A stretch of DNA of 64,000 nucleotides from CAYFPS01 sp964345075 (GTDB lineage: Bacteria; CAIWAD01), in contig CAYFPS010000003.1 in NCBI GenBank assembly GCA_964345075.1, positions 1 through 64,000 of the forward strand. The letters run 5' to 3'. The translations under genes were made by a program, and so were the position numbers. Positions 35,601 through 43,087 of the stretch are shown one piece after another (the stretch's first letter is position 1; each line of letters starts with the position of its first letter). The notes beneath the pieces are model-generated. The model was given only the letters and a program-made list of their open reading frames with translations, was not told the origin of the DNA and did no database searches.

Positions 35601-37017
35601 ATTGCATCTGGTGCTTGATGATGAGGCGGGCCTTAAGTGGGTCGAGGAATCGCTTGGCCAGCTGGGTGCCAGGGCGAACAGTCTGCTTGCCGCAGGCAGA
35701 ATACAGCTGATGCTGGCGCGGATAGAAGAGCGAAGCGGACGACAAGCTGCGGCGCGTGATCGCTGGACGAATCTACTGGAAGAAAATGGACGATACCTTG
35801 CCCTGCTGGGAAATCCACGGCCGACAAAGTCCTTCGAACTGTTGATTCAGGAGGCGTCGAGCCTGATGGCTGAGAGCCAGGCCGCTTCGGGAAACGCACT
35901 CGCCGCACTGGCAGCACTTGAAAACAGGCGTCAGGTGGCCTTTCGCGAGTTCTTGTTCCTTGCGGGTAGCGATGCCAGTCCTGCTGCCTGTGATACAACG
36001 CGGATCAGGGCACTGCTTGAGTCACTGCCCATCGACACGGACCTGCTTAGCATTTCCGGCACACAGGACCGGCTTCGCTGGATACACTGGCATGCGGGGC
36101 AGCTGAGTACGGGGCTGTTGCCAGAGCCGCTTTCTGTTGTCGAAACACTGATCAAAAGTCACCTCGAGCGACTGGATCAACAGGATGTATGGCGTGTCAC
36201 AGCGCAGGAGCTGGGGCGCGCACTGCTGCCGGAATCACTGCAGTCAGAACCTCCGCGGCGCCTGCTCTTGATTGTGGATGATGAGCTTTCCGCCCTGCCT
36301 TTTGCCAGCCTTCAGCTGCCTGCAGGCGAGCTCCTGATTGAGCAGTCAATCATTCATGAGGCGGACAGCTTTTCCATGCTTGCAGCAAGCCTGACAGCAG
36401 ATACTTCCTCTGTTAACGGCATTCTCAGTCTGAATCCTGAAGGCGCTGGCCTGCCCTATGCCGAATTGGCAGCCGCCGAACTCAGCTGCCTCTGGCCTGA
36501 TGCCCGGCACCTTCGCGGGCCCCAGGCAGAACGCAAGGCCTTGCTTGATGCTGCGCCTGTGAGTTTTCTGCTGCTAGCAGCACACGCCAGCGATGCTGAT
36601 TGCTTCAGCGGTGGGCGCAGCTTGCTGCTCGCCGATTCCCACCAGCCACTGACAGCCATTGAACTGGCAGAGCATGGCCCTGCCTGCGAGCTGGCCCTGC
36701 TGGCAACGTGTGGACCTGTGGAGTTGGCTTCTTCCGCACGCAAGGATCATCTGCTTGCCGCCGGGTTGCTGGCGGCGGGAAGCCGGCAGGTTATTGCCGC
36801 GCGCTGGCCGGTGCGTGATCACGCCGCCGGACAATTCACCAAGCACCTGAGCCGTCAACTGGCATTGGGGAATGATCCGGGTGCTGCCTGGCAGGCCGCG
36901 AGCCTTGCCATGATCAAAGCTGGGGAAGTTCCCGCAAGCTGGTCCACATTTGTACTTTTCGGCTTTGGCGGAGAGCTCGAATCCGCCATCAACCGTGTCC
37001 CGACAGGAGAACAATAA
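29686..37017 (+). CDS. Giant secreted TolB-propeller/TPR/CHAT protein
   Basis: A 2,443-residue protein with a Sec signal (MKELILLLLGLLSIAHA). Residues about 40-300 contain TolB-like propeller repeats (DQDPALSPDGRWLAWSRSMDG and DYAPSFDPTGRSLLFIS). About 1,700 residues of helical TPR-like repeats follow, with recurrent A-L-x-L-E patterns. The C-terminus is a CHAT (caspase-like) domain: RRLLLIVDDELSALPFASL, catalytic His near 2300 in LLLAAHA, and Cys near 2342 in LLATCG, both intact. CHAT proteases are usually cytoplasmic effectors; here the signal peptide predicts a periplasmic or exported one. The start at 29686 overlaps the lipoprotein stop; ATG 29674 would miss the signal peptide. It holds eight strict GTGATACA-type octamers. 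Confidence 0.85.
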   Translation: MKELILLLLGLLSIAHADNPLWMDPPREVDMQLLDRAERLLTGGHEDQDPALSPDGRWLAWSRSMDGNRDIWLLDLDDPAAAPLRVTRHVAADYAPSFDPTGRSLLFISEREDVRGDIWQLTLFSRLGLKSSFKASRRLERRGEQAWPCLDSHGCLYWDEESPEGRRIMQQRPNGDIKEIGSSATRPRLSAVGLCYISILEDGREAVLQVPDSLLQAGDSLPEAHEITTAAEGFADLACDTDGRIVWIRDRSDYSRGGLPGWSSMAIDVREMNSPAAVPLLAPMPGLRQLSITQNRMVLAMDGGELRLRSAGGSFTPKGNAEEWSSLAASLKGEPEEEGCLARLVTGWPNDSLAALAMLDWLDLALRRGYEATVLDGLFKRAADLRKGDEWSRQLAMRRMRQAGELNTQRADSLNRAWRSGAAHAGLLLLAAEQAESDPSRQLELLQRVDHSLLDSQSSMRAWLLAAAAADAVENKAARNEALNELLALCQLHPQAPSPWLARRLKVLQSAEEPGAGLLGLHRELAAFPPLRDAVWLEYIRHALGQGLLPAELAQADLALLGRRQFEELHPFDRMVWCEARVVESQILESADRLDDALDLLELSVIQAGSDAALSRWLAANRLQLLLEEARRVIGRDPLLASVLAGQALAEDEGSIAALRLRLQGLAAAGELSRDEDSLRQRLNGASGNPHAFDLYALGLLLSWKAEEDPAALAESQTLLDAALNLDPTMAAAAVTQSWNLSRLLAQVEGRKGGLAGLLRELERGREAFGRLKHLGLTRLEDQDEEQLRNTALNLLIQAERHYSPADGQDLLLAIHQNRGNLYFSLGEFGARRARLAWLERLRLSSDFPSRQDELLFRAKLGIAAHWDGSVEIAREHLAQAENLAALLGEDELRIALLGRRALLELESAEPERARELFEQALLLETDPGQRSLLLRDLVLLALQSGEEDEARALLLEADHQLAKGDLPFKPEQNWLRMQILGLSVPVWNFTGLYTGEGRLDWGRSEEKLLRQAFRDGLDLRAGRLDQVAEGLDERIRRIRGDGDPLGQFQLELDRASLKALQGNRAEGLKSALMLARRARDELDAPGLMRRAVELALGILALPGGMELESSLTALAQCEAMLAPALAEAESASQLLAGLTLELRMRSLRIRAAGPGAELLQAGEGLLKIAAARRQINNKGWLLSGEERLALDMAEADFLLLIGMVHAADALLASWQIAHLPVDQALMLARLRIDLALMAEDRITGASLLEELFQRLDWMPPGQTGLARLRQQESLLKGLRQAYERGLTPQQSGMPADTLQFDSWLSWWLARRDWDQTSPHFASGDLRDTWQASIAVGQRRESLLKLAQQTMERDPDSLIALAMPLGQELDLLAEKLGPADHIWLRWQYPTVPEAALRRAPLGLRLLAEDERDGAPGARELLAETPMGLDHSCLLIEGSLHLQDGLASASWIQVGELRIDLRDLAARRLNAQFLVVQHLEKTTPEELIRFKACLELLLPQMGLQAFLWPAEDASPASVVEEARLLLAHAPRGAFWDYVGAVAFNDGDTSQEKLSIADCVSEGRQAMRDENWQQAWRAFRLGLEHALVDSTFDELPRLLRFSAQSALRGGLPESAWPDLARCIEGLDLATLDLKQFAPDFVLLAELAGDPAAADSLQAMLIDTDPAKARKLELDRMEDLVNHGRLHRAAWLGKESQILPQGSDPRQILFLADVYHRVGMIDLAERCLGEDRNQWQQLPQQVQLDLNELAALNAARRGDLASSRRHLAMARALAERNSFKPERMLQWLTRELDCNLELADRTELARLIQLGDTLGAQQTGEARIDWLRVKARALSESCEAARALDALDVALREAEGLSGSDLLVECTIELARYHLLDGHPVQAVQWLDRAGALPGGGAALDLKASRLRILAEVELYHTRAQAEGTLFGFAGEALQKFELRRRLEELGDGAMELLRDTAPVLGVEAGLDLLLALGELHLVLDDEAGLKWVEESLGQLGARANSLLAAGRIQLMLARIEERSGRQAAARDRWTNLLEENGRYLALLGNPRPTKSFELLIQEASSLMAESQAASGNALAALAALENRRQVAFREFLFLAGSDASPAACDTTRIRALLESLPIDTDLLSISGTQDRLRWIHWHAGQLSTGLLPEPLSVVETLIKSHLERLDQQDVWRVTAQELGRALLPESLQSEPPRRLLLIVDDELSALPFASLQLPAGELLIEQSIIHEADSFSMLAASLTADTSSVNGILSLNPEGAGLPYAELAAAELSCLWPDARHLRGPQAERKALLDAAPVSFLLLAAHASDADCFSGGRSLLLADSHQPLTAIELAEHGPACELALLATCGPVELASSARKDHLLAAGLLAAGSRQVIAARWPVRDHAAGQFTKHLSRQLALGNDPGAAWQAASLAMIKAGEVPASWSTFVLFGFGGELESAINRVPTGEQ

Positions 37018-39726
37018 ATGAGCCCCAATGGCCTGCTTTTGAAGCTGCTTGCCGCCAGTGTCAGACTGCTTGCGAATCTGCCCATTCCTCGCCCGCGCAT
37101 GGCGCTCGGCTGCGGCGTTATCGGACTTGTGACGGCCAGGCGTAGCGTGCGCCTTGGACGGCTTGCGAGTAATCTGCTGCGCGTGCTCGAATACAGGGGC
37201 TACGATTCTACCGGTGGTGTTTTCCAGGACGGCGAGTCGATCACTCTCCTGAAGGCTCCGGGCGCACCCAGTGAGATCTGCGAGAAGCTGGGAATGCCTG
37301 CCCATGCGGGAAATCTCTTTTGCGGGCAGGTGCGCTGGGCAACCTATGGAGCTGTGGATGAGCTGAATGCCCAGCCCCACGAAGTCTCGTGTCACAGCCA
37401 CATTTATGGGGCACACAACGGCAATATTTCCAACAGCCCGGAGCTCAAGCGCTGGCTGCTTGACCGTGGTCATCGCGTGCTTTCCGATAACGATGGAGAG
37501 ATGCTCGTTCATCTGGTTGAGCATTTGTATCACGATGAGATCGAAGCCGGGGAAGCGGATCAGGCCCTTGCCATGCGACGCGCAATTGTTGAAGCCGCCC
37601 GGCGTCTGGAAGGCAGCTATGCGGCCATTATTGTGCTTCCCGGACCTGGAATCAGCTATGCAATCAAGGCGGGGAGCAGCCTCTACGCCGGGCTGGGCAC
37701 ACTGGAAGATGAAGACGGGGCCAACCCTTTCTTTCTGGCATCCAGCGACCTGACCGCCGTGCTGGGCCAGACACGCCAGCTTGTGCCCTTGCGGCGCGGA
37801 CAGTTTGTCGAGTACACGGCCCAGAGCTATCGCGTCTTCGCTTTTGAGGATCTGGAGCTGAAAGAGGACGGGCAGGAACCACGGCTGATCAAGGCTGGCG
37901 AGGAAATGGACGTGCCCTCCCGCCTGAGTCGGCTTCGGGTTGATGACATCAAATTACGCGAGCCCTTCCGCTACTTCATGGAGCAGGAGATTGCCGACGA
38001 AGTTGATAGCTCTCGCCGGCTGGTGCGCTATCTGGCCAAGGGCAGTCCGCGCCTGCAGGCCTATCATCAGGCTGGATTCGCCGGGAGGCGGGTGCTGGCG
38101 GGGGCAGAAGATCTGCTGGGATCAATAACGGCTGCGGAAAGCCCGGACAGTGTCGCTGCCGCCTGTGACAGACTGTTTGCCGATGAAGCGCTGTGGGAAA
38201 TGTGCGCTGAACTGCCAGCGGGTGTTTTTGAGAGCGACGAGTTCTACTCCGATGCCGGTGCCGTGCTGGCCTGGGCCTGGGAACAGAGCGCGGGAAACGA
38301 CCGGCGCAATCTGCTCAAACTTGTCGATTTGTATCACGAGACCGATGAAATCAATCAGTTGACAACGCAGATCTATCGATTTGTGGAAGATGCCAAGAAG
38401 GCCGTTGAGCAGGGCGGTAGTCTGATTGCCATCTGCTCGGGAACGAGCTATAACGCTGCCAAGACCGCTGCGATTTTCTTCAATGATCTGGCCGGTGTCA
38501 AGTTCATGCCGCTGCTGCCGGGAGAATACCGCGGTCAGTTGAATCACAGCTTTTCCGCGCGTGATCTTCTGATTACCATTTCACAGAGCGGCGAGACCAA
38601 GGACGTGATCGATGTGGTTGATGACATCATGCGTAATTGCCCGACTGTCAAGCACTACTGCATCGTCAACAACATGAATTCCACACTGGCGCAGGAAAAG
38701 GCCCATGAGGCCCTGCCACTGCGCTGTGGTCCCGAAATTGCCGTGCCCGCCACCAAGAGTTTCATCAACCAGCTGACTCTGCTCTACGGAATGGCCCTTT
38801 ATCTGGCGGCTGCACTGGGCGGGCGCAAGCGGGATGGCGAGAGCAGTTTCCGCACGATTCTTGACCGTCGTGAGCGTCTGGAGCAGATTCCCGGAATGCT
38901 GCAGCAGGCACTTGAGTCCACGGCGGAAAAAGTCGAGGAGGCGGCCGGGCTGCTCTATCAGGCGCCCAGCATGCACATTCTTGCCACTCGAATGTGGGGT
39001 GTCGCGCGCGAAGGCGCGCTGAAGGTGCGCGAAGTCGTGTTGAATCACGCCGAGGGTATCGAAGCCACAGAGTTCAAACATGGGCCCAATACCATTCTGG
39101 GGCTGAACACAGGTTTCGGACTGGATCAGGTCAAAGATTATACGCGTGCCGTTGGCGAGCAGCTCTCGCGGGAGTTTGCAGAAGCCGGACCCTCAATGAG
39201 CACGGCTGAGGTTTGTCGCTGGCTGGAGAATCTTTCCGCGCGTCTTTTTGGCAATGGTGGTATGGGCTTGCATGCAGCTTGCCCGCCCGGACAGGGTTGT
39301 GCTCCATTAAGCACAGTATCACACGACTCGGGCGGACACGGCGCTTTTGACAGTCTCTACCGGGATTATCCGCTTGTATACATCACGGGTCCCGGATCGC
39401 GAGATGTCGAACTGACCATTTCACAGATCAACACTCACAAGATTCGTGGTGCAATGACCATTGTGATTGCAGAGCCCGATCCCCGACTGGAAGCCGCTGC
39501 GCTGGATGCGCCGATGGGTCACAGGGATTACAAGGGAGTGTTCATTCCGCTACCTGAGTCAGGTGATTTGTTGATCACCACCTTCACAAGCATCATGGTG
39601 CTGCAGCGCCTGGCTCTGAGGATGTGCGAGCGGAAGCTGGAGTTGCTGGACAGTCTGGGTGTGCGTGAACATGGCGTGCATCCTGACGCACCCAAGAATG
39701 TTTCCAAGAGCATTACCGTGGATTAA
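37018..39726 (+). CDS. GlmS-like amidotransferase/sugar isomerase with N-terminal extension
   Basis: The 902-residue protein has a class-II glutaminase domain (CGVIGLV, then EYRGYDSTGG, GQVRWATYG and GAHNGNISN) and two SIS domains (CSGTSYNAAKT, SQSGETKDVIDVV; LATRMWGVAREGALKVREV, AEFKHGP) ending PKNVSKSITVD, like the GlmS terminus. It is about 290 residues longer than E. coli GlmS, mainly from inserts between domains. The nucleophile Cys, normally residue 2, is Cys32 after a hydrophobic leader (LLLKLLAASVRLLANL). A good AGGAG site supports the start at 37018, so either the leader is cleaved or the glutaminase is inactive. It directly follows the CHAT gene (no gap). Confidence 0.82.
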   Translation: MSPNGLLLKLLAASVRLLANLPIPRPRMALGCGVIGLVTARRSVRLGRLASNLLRVLEYRGYDSTGGVFQDGESITLLKAPGAPSEICEKLGMPAHAGNLFCGQVRWATYGAVDELNAQPHEVSCHSHIYGAHNGNISNSPELKRWLLDRGHRVLSDNDGEMLVHLVEHLYHDEIEAGEADQALAMRRAIVEAARRLEGSYAAIIVLPGPGISYAIKAGSSLYAGLGTLEDEDGANPFFLASSDLTAVLGQTRQLVPLRRGQFVEYTAQSYRVFAFEDLELKEDGQEPRLIKAGEEMDVPSRLSRLRVDDIKLREPFRYFMEQEIADEVDSSRRLVRYLAKGSPRLQAYHQAGFAGRRVLAGAEDLLGSITAAESPDSVAAACDRLFADEALWEMCAELPAGVFESDEFYSDAGAVLAWAWEQSAGNDRRNLLKLVDLYHETDEINQLTTQIYRFVEDAKKAVEQGGSLIAICSGTSYNAAKTAAIFFNDLAGVKFMPLLPGEYRGQLNHSFSARDLLITISQSGETKDVIDVVDDIMRNCPTVKHYCIVNNMNSTLAQEKAHEALPLRCGPEIAVPATKSFINQLTLLYGMALYLAAALGGRKRDGESSFRTILDRRERLEQIPGMLQQALESTAEKVEEAAGLLYQAPSMHILATRMWGVAREGALKVREVVLNHAEGIEATEFKHGPNTILGLNTGFGLDQVKDYTRAVGEQLSREFAEAGPSMSTAEVCRWLENLSARLFGNGGMGLHAACPPGQGCAPLSTVSHDSGGHGAFDSLYRDYPLVYITGPGSRDVELTISQINTHKIRGAMTIVIAEPDPRLEAAALDAPMGHRDYKGVFIPLPESGDLLITTFTSIMVLQRLALRMCERKLELLDSLGVREHGVHPDAPKNVSKSITVD

Positions 39727-42111
39727 GCCTGCAGGTTTTCCAGGACTTCGCTCAGATGGCTTGATTCTTCGGGAAGCTTGAGGCATTCCTGCCAGAAGTC
39801 TTCCTGTTCTTTGCCCACAGCTGATCCAAGTAGAACCAGCATCAGGCCCGGATGCAGCTCTTTCAGTTGGCTGGCAAGTTGTGCCGCCGGCAGATCGGGC
39901 AGATGATCACTGATCATGGCCACATCCGGTTCCAGCCCTTCTTCCAGAAGTTCCCGGGCCTTGGCAGCGCTGGAAATTGCCAGCACCTGATGACCCAGAC
40001 CACTGACCTGCTGCTGCACGCTTCGCAGATGAGCAAGATCTTCATCCACAATCAGGACCATGCGCCGAATACCCAGCGAATGTCCGGGCACGGCGCTCAT
40101 GACTTCGGTCGGTGCCAGATGTATCGTGAAGCGTGTGCCCGACCCGCGCCGTGATACAATATGCACGGCCCCGTGGTGGGCACGAACGATTCCCATTACG
40201 GCGCTCAATCCAAGACCCCTGCCCGTGAAGCGCGTGGAGAAGAAGGGATCGAAAATGCGTTCCATGTCCTTCTGATGAATGCCCTCACCGTCATCGTCCA
40301 CTTCGACCCAAGTGGTTTCCAGGGTATTGGCGGGCAGATAGCTCCAGCAGTTCTCACGCGGTTCCAACCAGCGGCTGCGCCCACATTTGACAGAGATTGT
40401 GCCCTCACCGCCCCGGCAGGGCTTCGGCCGCATTGGTCAGCAGGTTGAGCATGACCTGTCGAATGCGCGATGGATCACCAGTTACCAGCAAGGGATCGTG
40501 GACGGTATCCATCAGGAGCAAGGCCTTGCTGCCCACTGCACTCTGAAACAGGTACTCCATTTCCAGTACCAGTTCGTTCAGGGCAAAGGAACGCCTGGCC
40601 AGTTCAGTCTGACCAGCGTATACGAGCATCTGTTTGCAGAGCTCGGCTGCCTTGAGGCTTGCCGAGCGAATGTCCTCGGTCAAGGGCTTGAGTTCGGCGG
40701 GCAGGGACGGATCGCGCTGCATGAGATCTGCATTGCCCAGTACGCCGACCAGCAGATTGTTGAAATCATGGGCGATGCCGCCGGCCATGACGCCCAGGCT
40801 CTCGAGCTTCTGGCTCTTCAGCATCTGCTCTTCAATGCGCACGCGTTCTTGCCGCTCGGCAATCTGCAGCGAGATGTCGTGAACCTGGGCAAAGATGAAG
40901 CGCTTGCCGCCGGATGTAACACGAACTGCATTGATTCGCGCATCGAGTAACTCTCCATTGGCGTGCCTGAGCTTGAGATCCAGCGTCACGGGCTTGTTCT
41001 CTTCCAGGACGGACTTGAAGCTGATTGTTCGTTCGTCATCATCCAGCAGGAACTTCCTGATGGAGGCCCCCGTCAGTCTTTCCTGTCCAATGCCCAGGTA
41101 GCTGGCTGCCGCGGGATTGGCCTCCACGATCTTGCCGGTATCCAGATCGATCAGCAGCTGAGGTGTTGCCGGCTGCTCAAAGAGTCCGCGGTAATGTTCC
41201 TTGCTTTCGCGCAGTTCTCCAGTGCGAAGAGCAACCTGCCGGCGCAGAACCAGGCTCCAGCCCAGAAACAGCAGCAAGCCAGCAGCAAGCAGTCCCGTTG
41301 TCCAGAGAATCTCTTTCAGGTAAGGGATAAACGGATTGCGCTCTGGTAGATGCAGGCCAAGCCACTTGTGCTTGATCTTGTCCAGCATGCCTGTATCACG
41401 AGCCTCGATGATGCCACGATCCAGAATGCCTTTGAGCACTGCGTGGTCGGATCTTAGCGCAAAGGCGCAGTCACCGGCATAGAGCACTTCGTCCAGCGCG
41501 GCCAGACGAGTCTGCTGGTGAGTCTGCTCCAGATGCCAGACAGTGATCTGCCAGTCGCCGATCATCATGTCGGCCTCGCCCCCGATCACACGGTCAGCCG
41601 CATCACCAAAGGAGGAACAGGAAATCCAGTGATAACTGATGTCGTGATCGCTCAGGAACTCGAGTCCGTAATCGCCCCGCTGAATGGCAATGCGCTTGCC
41701 CTTCAGATCCTCCAAAGTACCCATGCTGAACGTGCCGGGCTTGGCGAACACGTGGGCGGGAACAATGAAGGCTGTTTCGGTAAAGGCAAACTTGCGGCTG
41801 CGTCCGGGACTCTTGAAGAGGCTGGTCAGCACATCGGCACGGCCATCCAGCACCATGCTCTGTGCTTCAAAAAAAGTCGTGTCCAGACTGACAACCTGCA
41901 GGCCTGCTTCCAGTGCGATCCATTCAAGAAGATCCAGCGCCATGCCCTTGAGGTTTCCGTCTGTATCTCGAAACTCGAAAGGGGCGTAATTGCTTTGGCT
42001 GACAGTGGTGATTACGGGATGCGCTTCCAGCCAGTCGATCTCGGCCGGTTCCAGCACCAATTCTGCGGAAAGTCCGCCTGCCATGAGCAGGCAAACAAGT
42101 AGTTTGCGCAT
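39723..42111 (-). pseudogene. Hybrid sensor histidine kinase, split by a 1-base frameshift
   Basis: Periplasmic SBP_bac_3 sensor domain (about 20-250), one transmembrane helix (266-288), a PAS domain (about 305-420), HisKA with the phospho-His448 (GIAHDFNNLL), an HATPase with N-box NLLTNAAEAL, G1 box VDDDGEGI and GRGLGLSAV, then a receiver-like domain. The reading frame breaks at the run of four C at 40411-40414 (four G on the coding strand): removing one base joins NAAEALPGG to EGTISVKCG perfectly and makes a 796-codon gene. It may be a sequencing error, a recent mutation or a programmed shift. The receiver's phospho-acceptor Asp looks replaced by Ser (DVAMISDHLPD). Convergent with the GlmS-like gene, with the stops overlapping by 3 bases. 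Confidence 0.8.
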
Positions 42112-42137
42112 GTCTTTCCCCCGCGATCAAACTAGCA

Positions 42138-43079
42138 ATGAGGAAAAGCACAAACAACGTGACACACACTGATAGAAGAGTAGTTGGAAGAGGAACCTGC
42201 AGCGTCAATCAGGGACAGATTCGTCTTCATTTGTCCGTTTTTCTGTTCAGCCTTGCCGCTCTGCTGGCCGATCGGTTGAGTCTGGGTGCCGGGGCCATCA
42301 CCATGGGTCGCAGTCTGCTGGGCGCGCTGTTTCTGCTCCCGGCTTTTGTTTTCAACCGGAGTAGAGCAGGCGGCCTTTCGCGCAGGCCGGGCCTTGCCAT
42401 TTACCTGTTGAGCGGAAGCCTGCTCGCCCTGCACTGGATTCTCTTTTTTGATGCTGTCATACAGGGAGGTATTCCTCTGGCGCTGATGGCCTATGCGAGT
42501 TTTCCTCTGGCAAGTTTTCTGCTGGATCGCCTGAGCAGCCCTGTCCCTGCGCCGCGGGTGGAATGGCTGGCCATGTGCCTGACCCTTGCCGGTGTGCTGC
42601 TGCTGGCTGGTGGTCAGGGTGTATCACAGGATGCATCCTGGAGAGGACTGATCAGCGGGATCGCAAGTGGCGTGCTCTTTGCGCTTTTGGCGGCCGTCAA
42701 TGGCAGATGGCTCTCGGCTGTTCCAGCCATGGAAAAGAGCCTGGCCCAGCTGCTTGTTGCTGGTCTCCTTCTATTGCCCTTCAGTTGGAAGCCACTCCTG
42801 CATCTGCCTCTTCCGGAATGGCCCGTGCTTCTGGCGCTGGCCCTGTTTTCTACAGCCATCGGGCACTCGCTCTTTATCTCGGCCCTTCCAAAAGTGTCAC
42901 TGGCGCTAAGTGCCCGGGTGGCGGCGCTGGAACCATTCTACGGGCTGCTTCTTGCCTTTGTTTTTGTGGGTAGCAAACCCGTGATACATGAATGGCTGGC
43001 TCTGCCCTTCCTGCTGACTGGTGCAGTCCTTTCGGGCAATAAAAAAGGGCCGGCCAATGGCCGACCCTTGACTGACTGA
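42138..43079 (+). CDS. EamA-family (DMT) transporter
   Basis: Multi-pass inner-membrane protein (about ten hydrophobic segments from residue 32 onward) in two EamA-like halves, each with the family pattern: the first half ends near residue 155, and the second contains ALFSTAIGHSLFISALPKVSLALSARVAALEPFYGLLLAFVF. Substrate is not predictable; members move metabolites, amino acids or nucleosides. The N-terminal 25 polar residues are unconserved, so a later start is possible. The gene's 3' end contains the terminator of the convergent aconitase gene. Divergent from the sensor kinase. Confidence 0.85.
   Translation: MRKSTNNVTHTDRRVVGRGTCSVNQGQIRLHLSVFLFSLAALLADRLSLGAGAITMGRSLLGALFLLPAFVFNRSRAGGLSRRPGLAIYLLSGSLLALHWILFFDAVIQGGIPLALMAYASFPLASFLLDRLSSPVPAPRVEWLAMCLTLAGVLLLAGGQGVSQDASWRGLISGIASGVLFALLAAVNGRWLSAVPAMEKSLAQLLVAGLLLLPFSWKPLLHLPLPEWPVLLALALFSTAIGHSLFISALPKVSLALSARVAALEPFYGLLLAFVFVGSKPVIHEWLALPFLLTGAVLSGNKKGPANGRPLTD
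43041..43067 (-). terminator. Rho-independent terminator of acnA, inside the EamA gene end
   Basis: On the minus strand GGGTCGGCC, loop ATT, GGCCGGCCC is followed by six T. It starts about 20 bp after the aconitase stop and lies within the last codons of the convergent EamA gene. Confidence 0.85.
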
Positions 43080-43087
43080 GATCAAGC

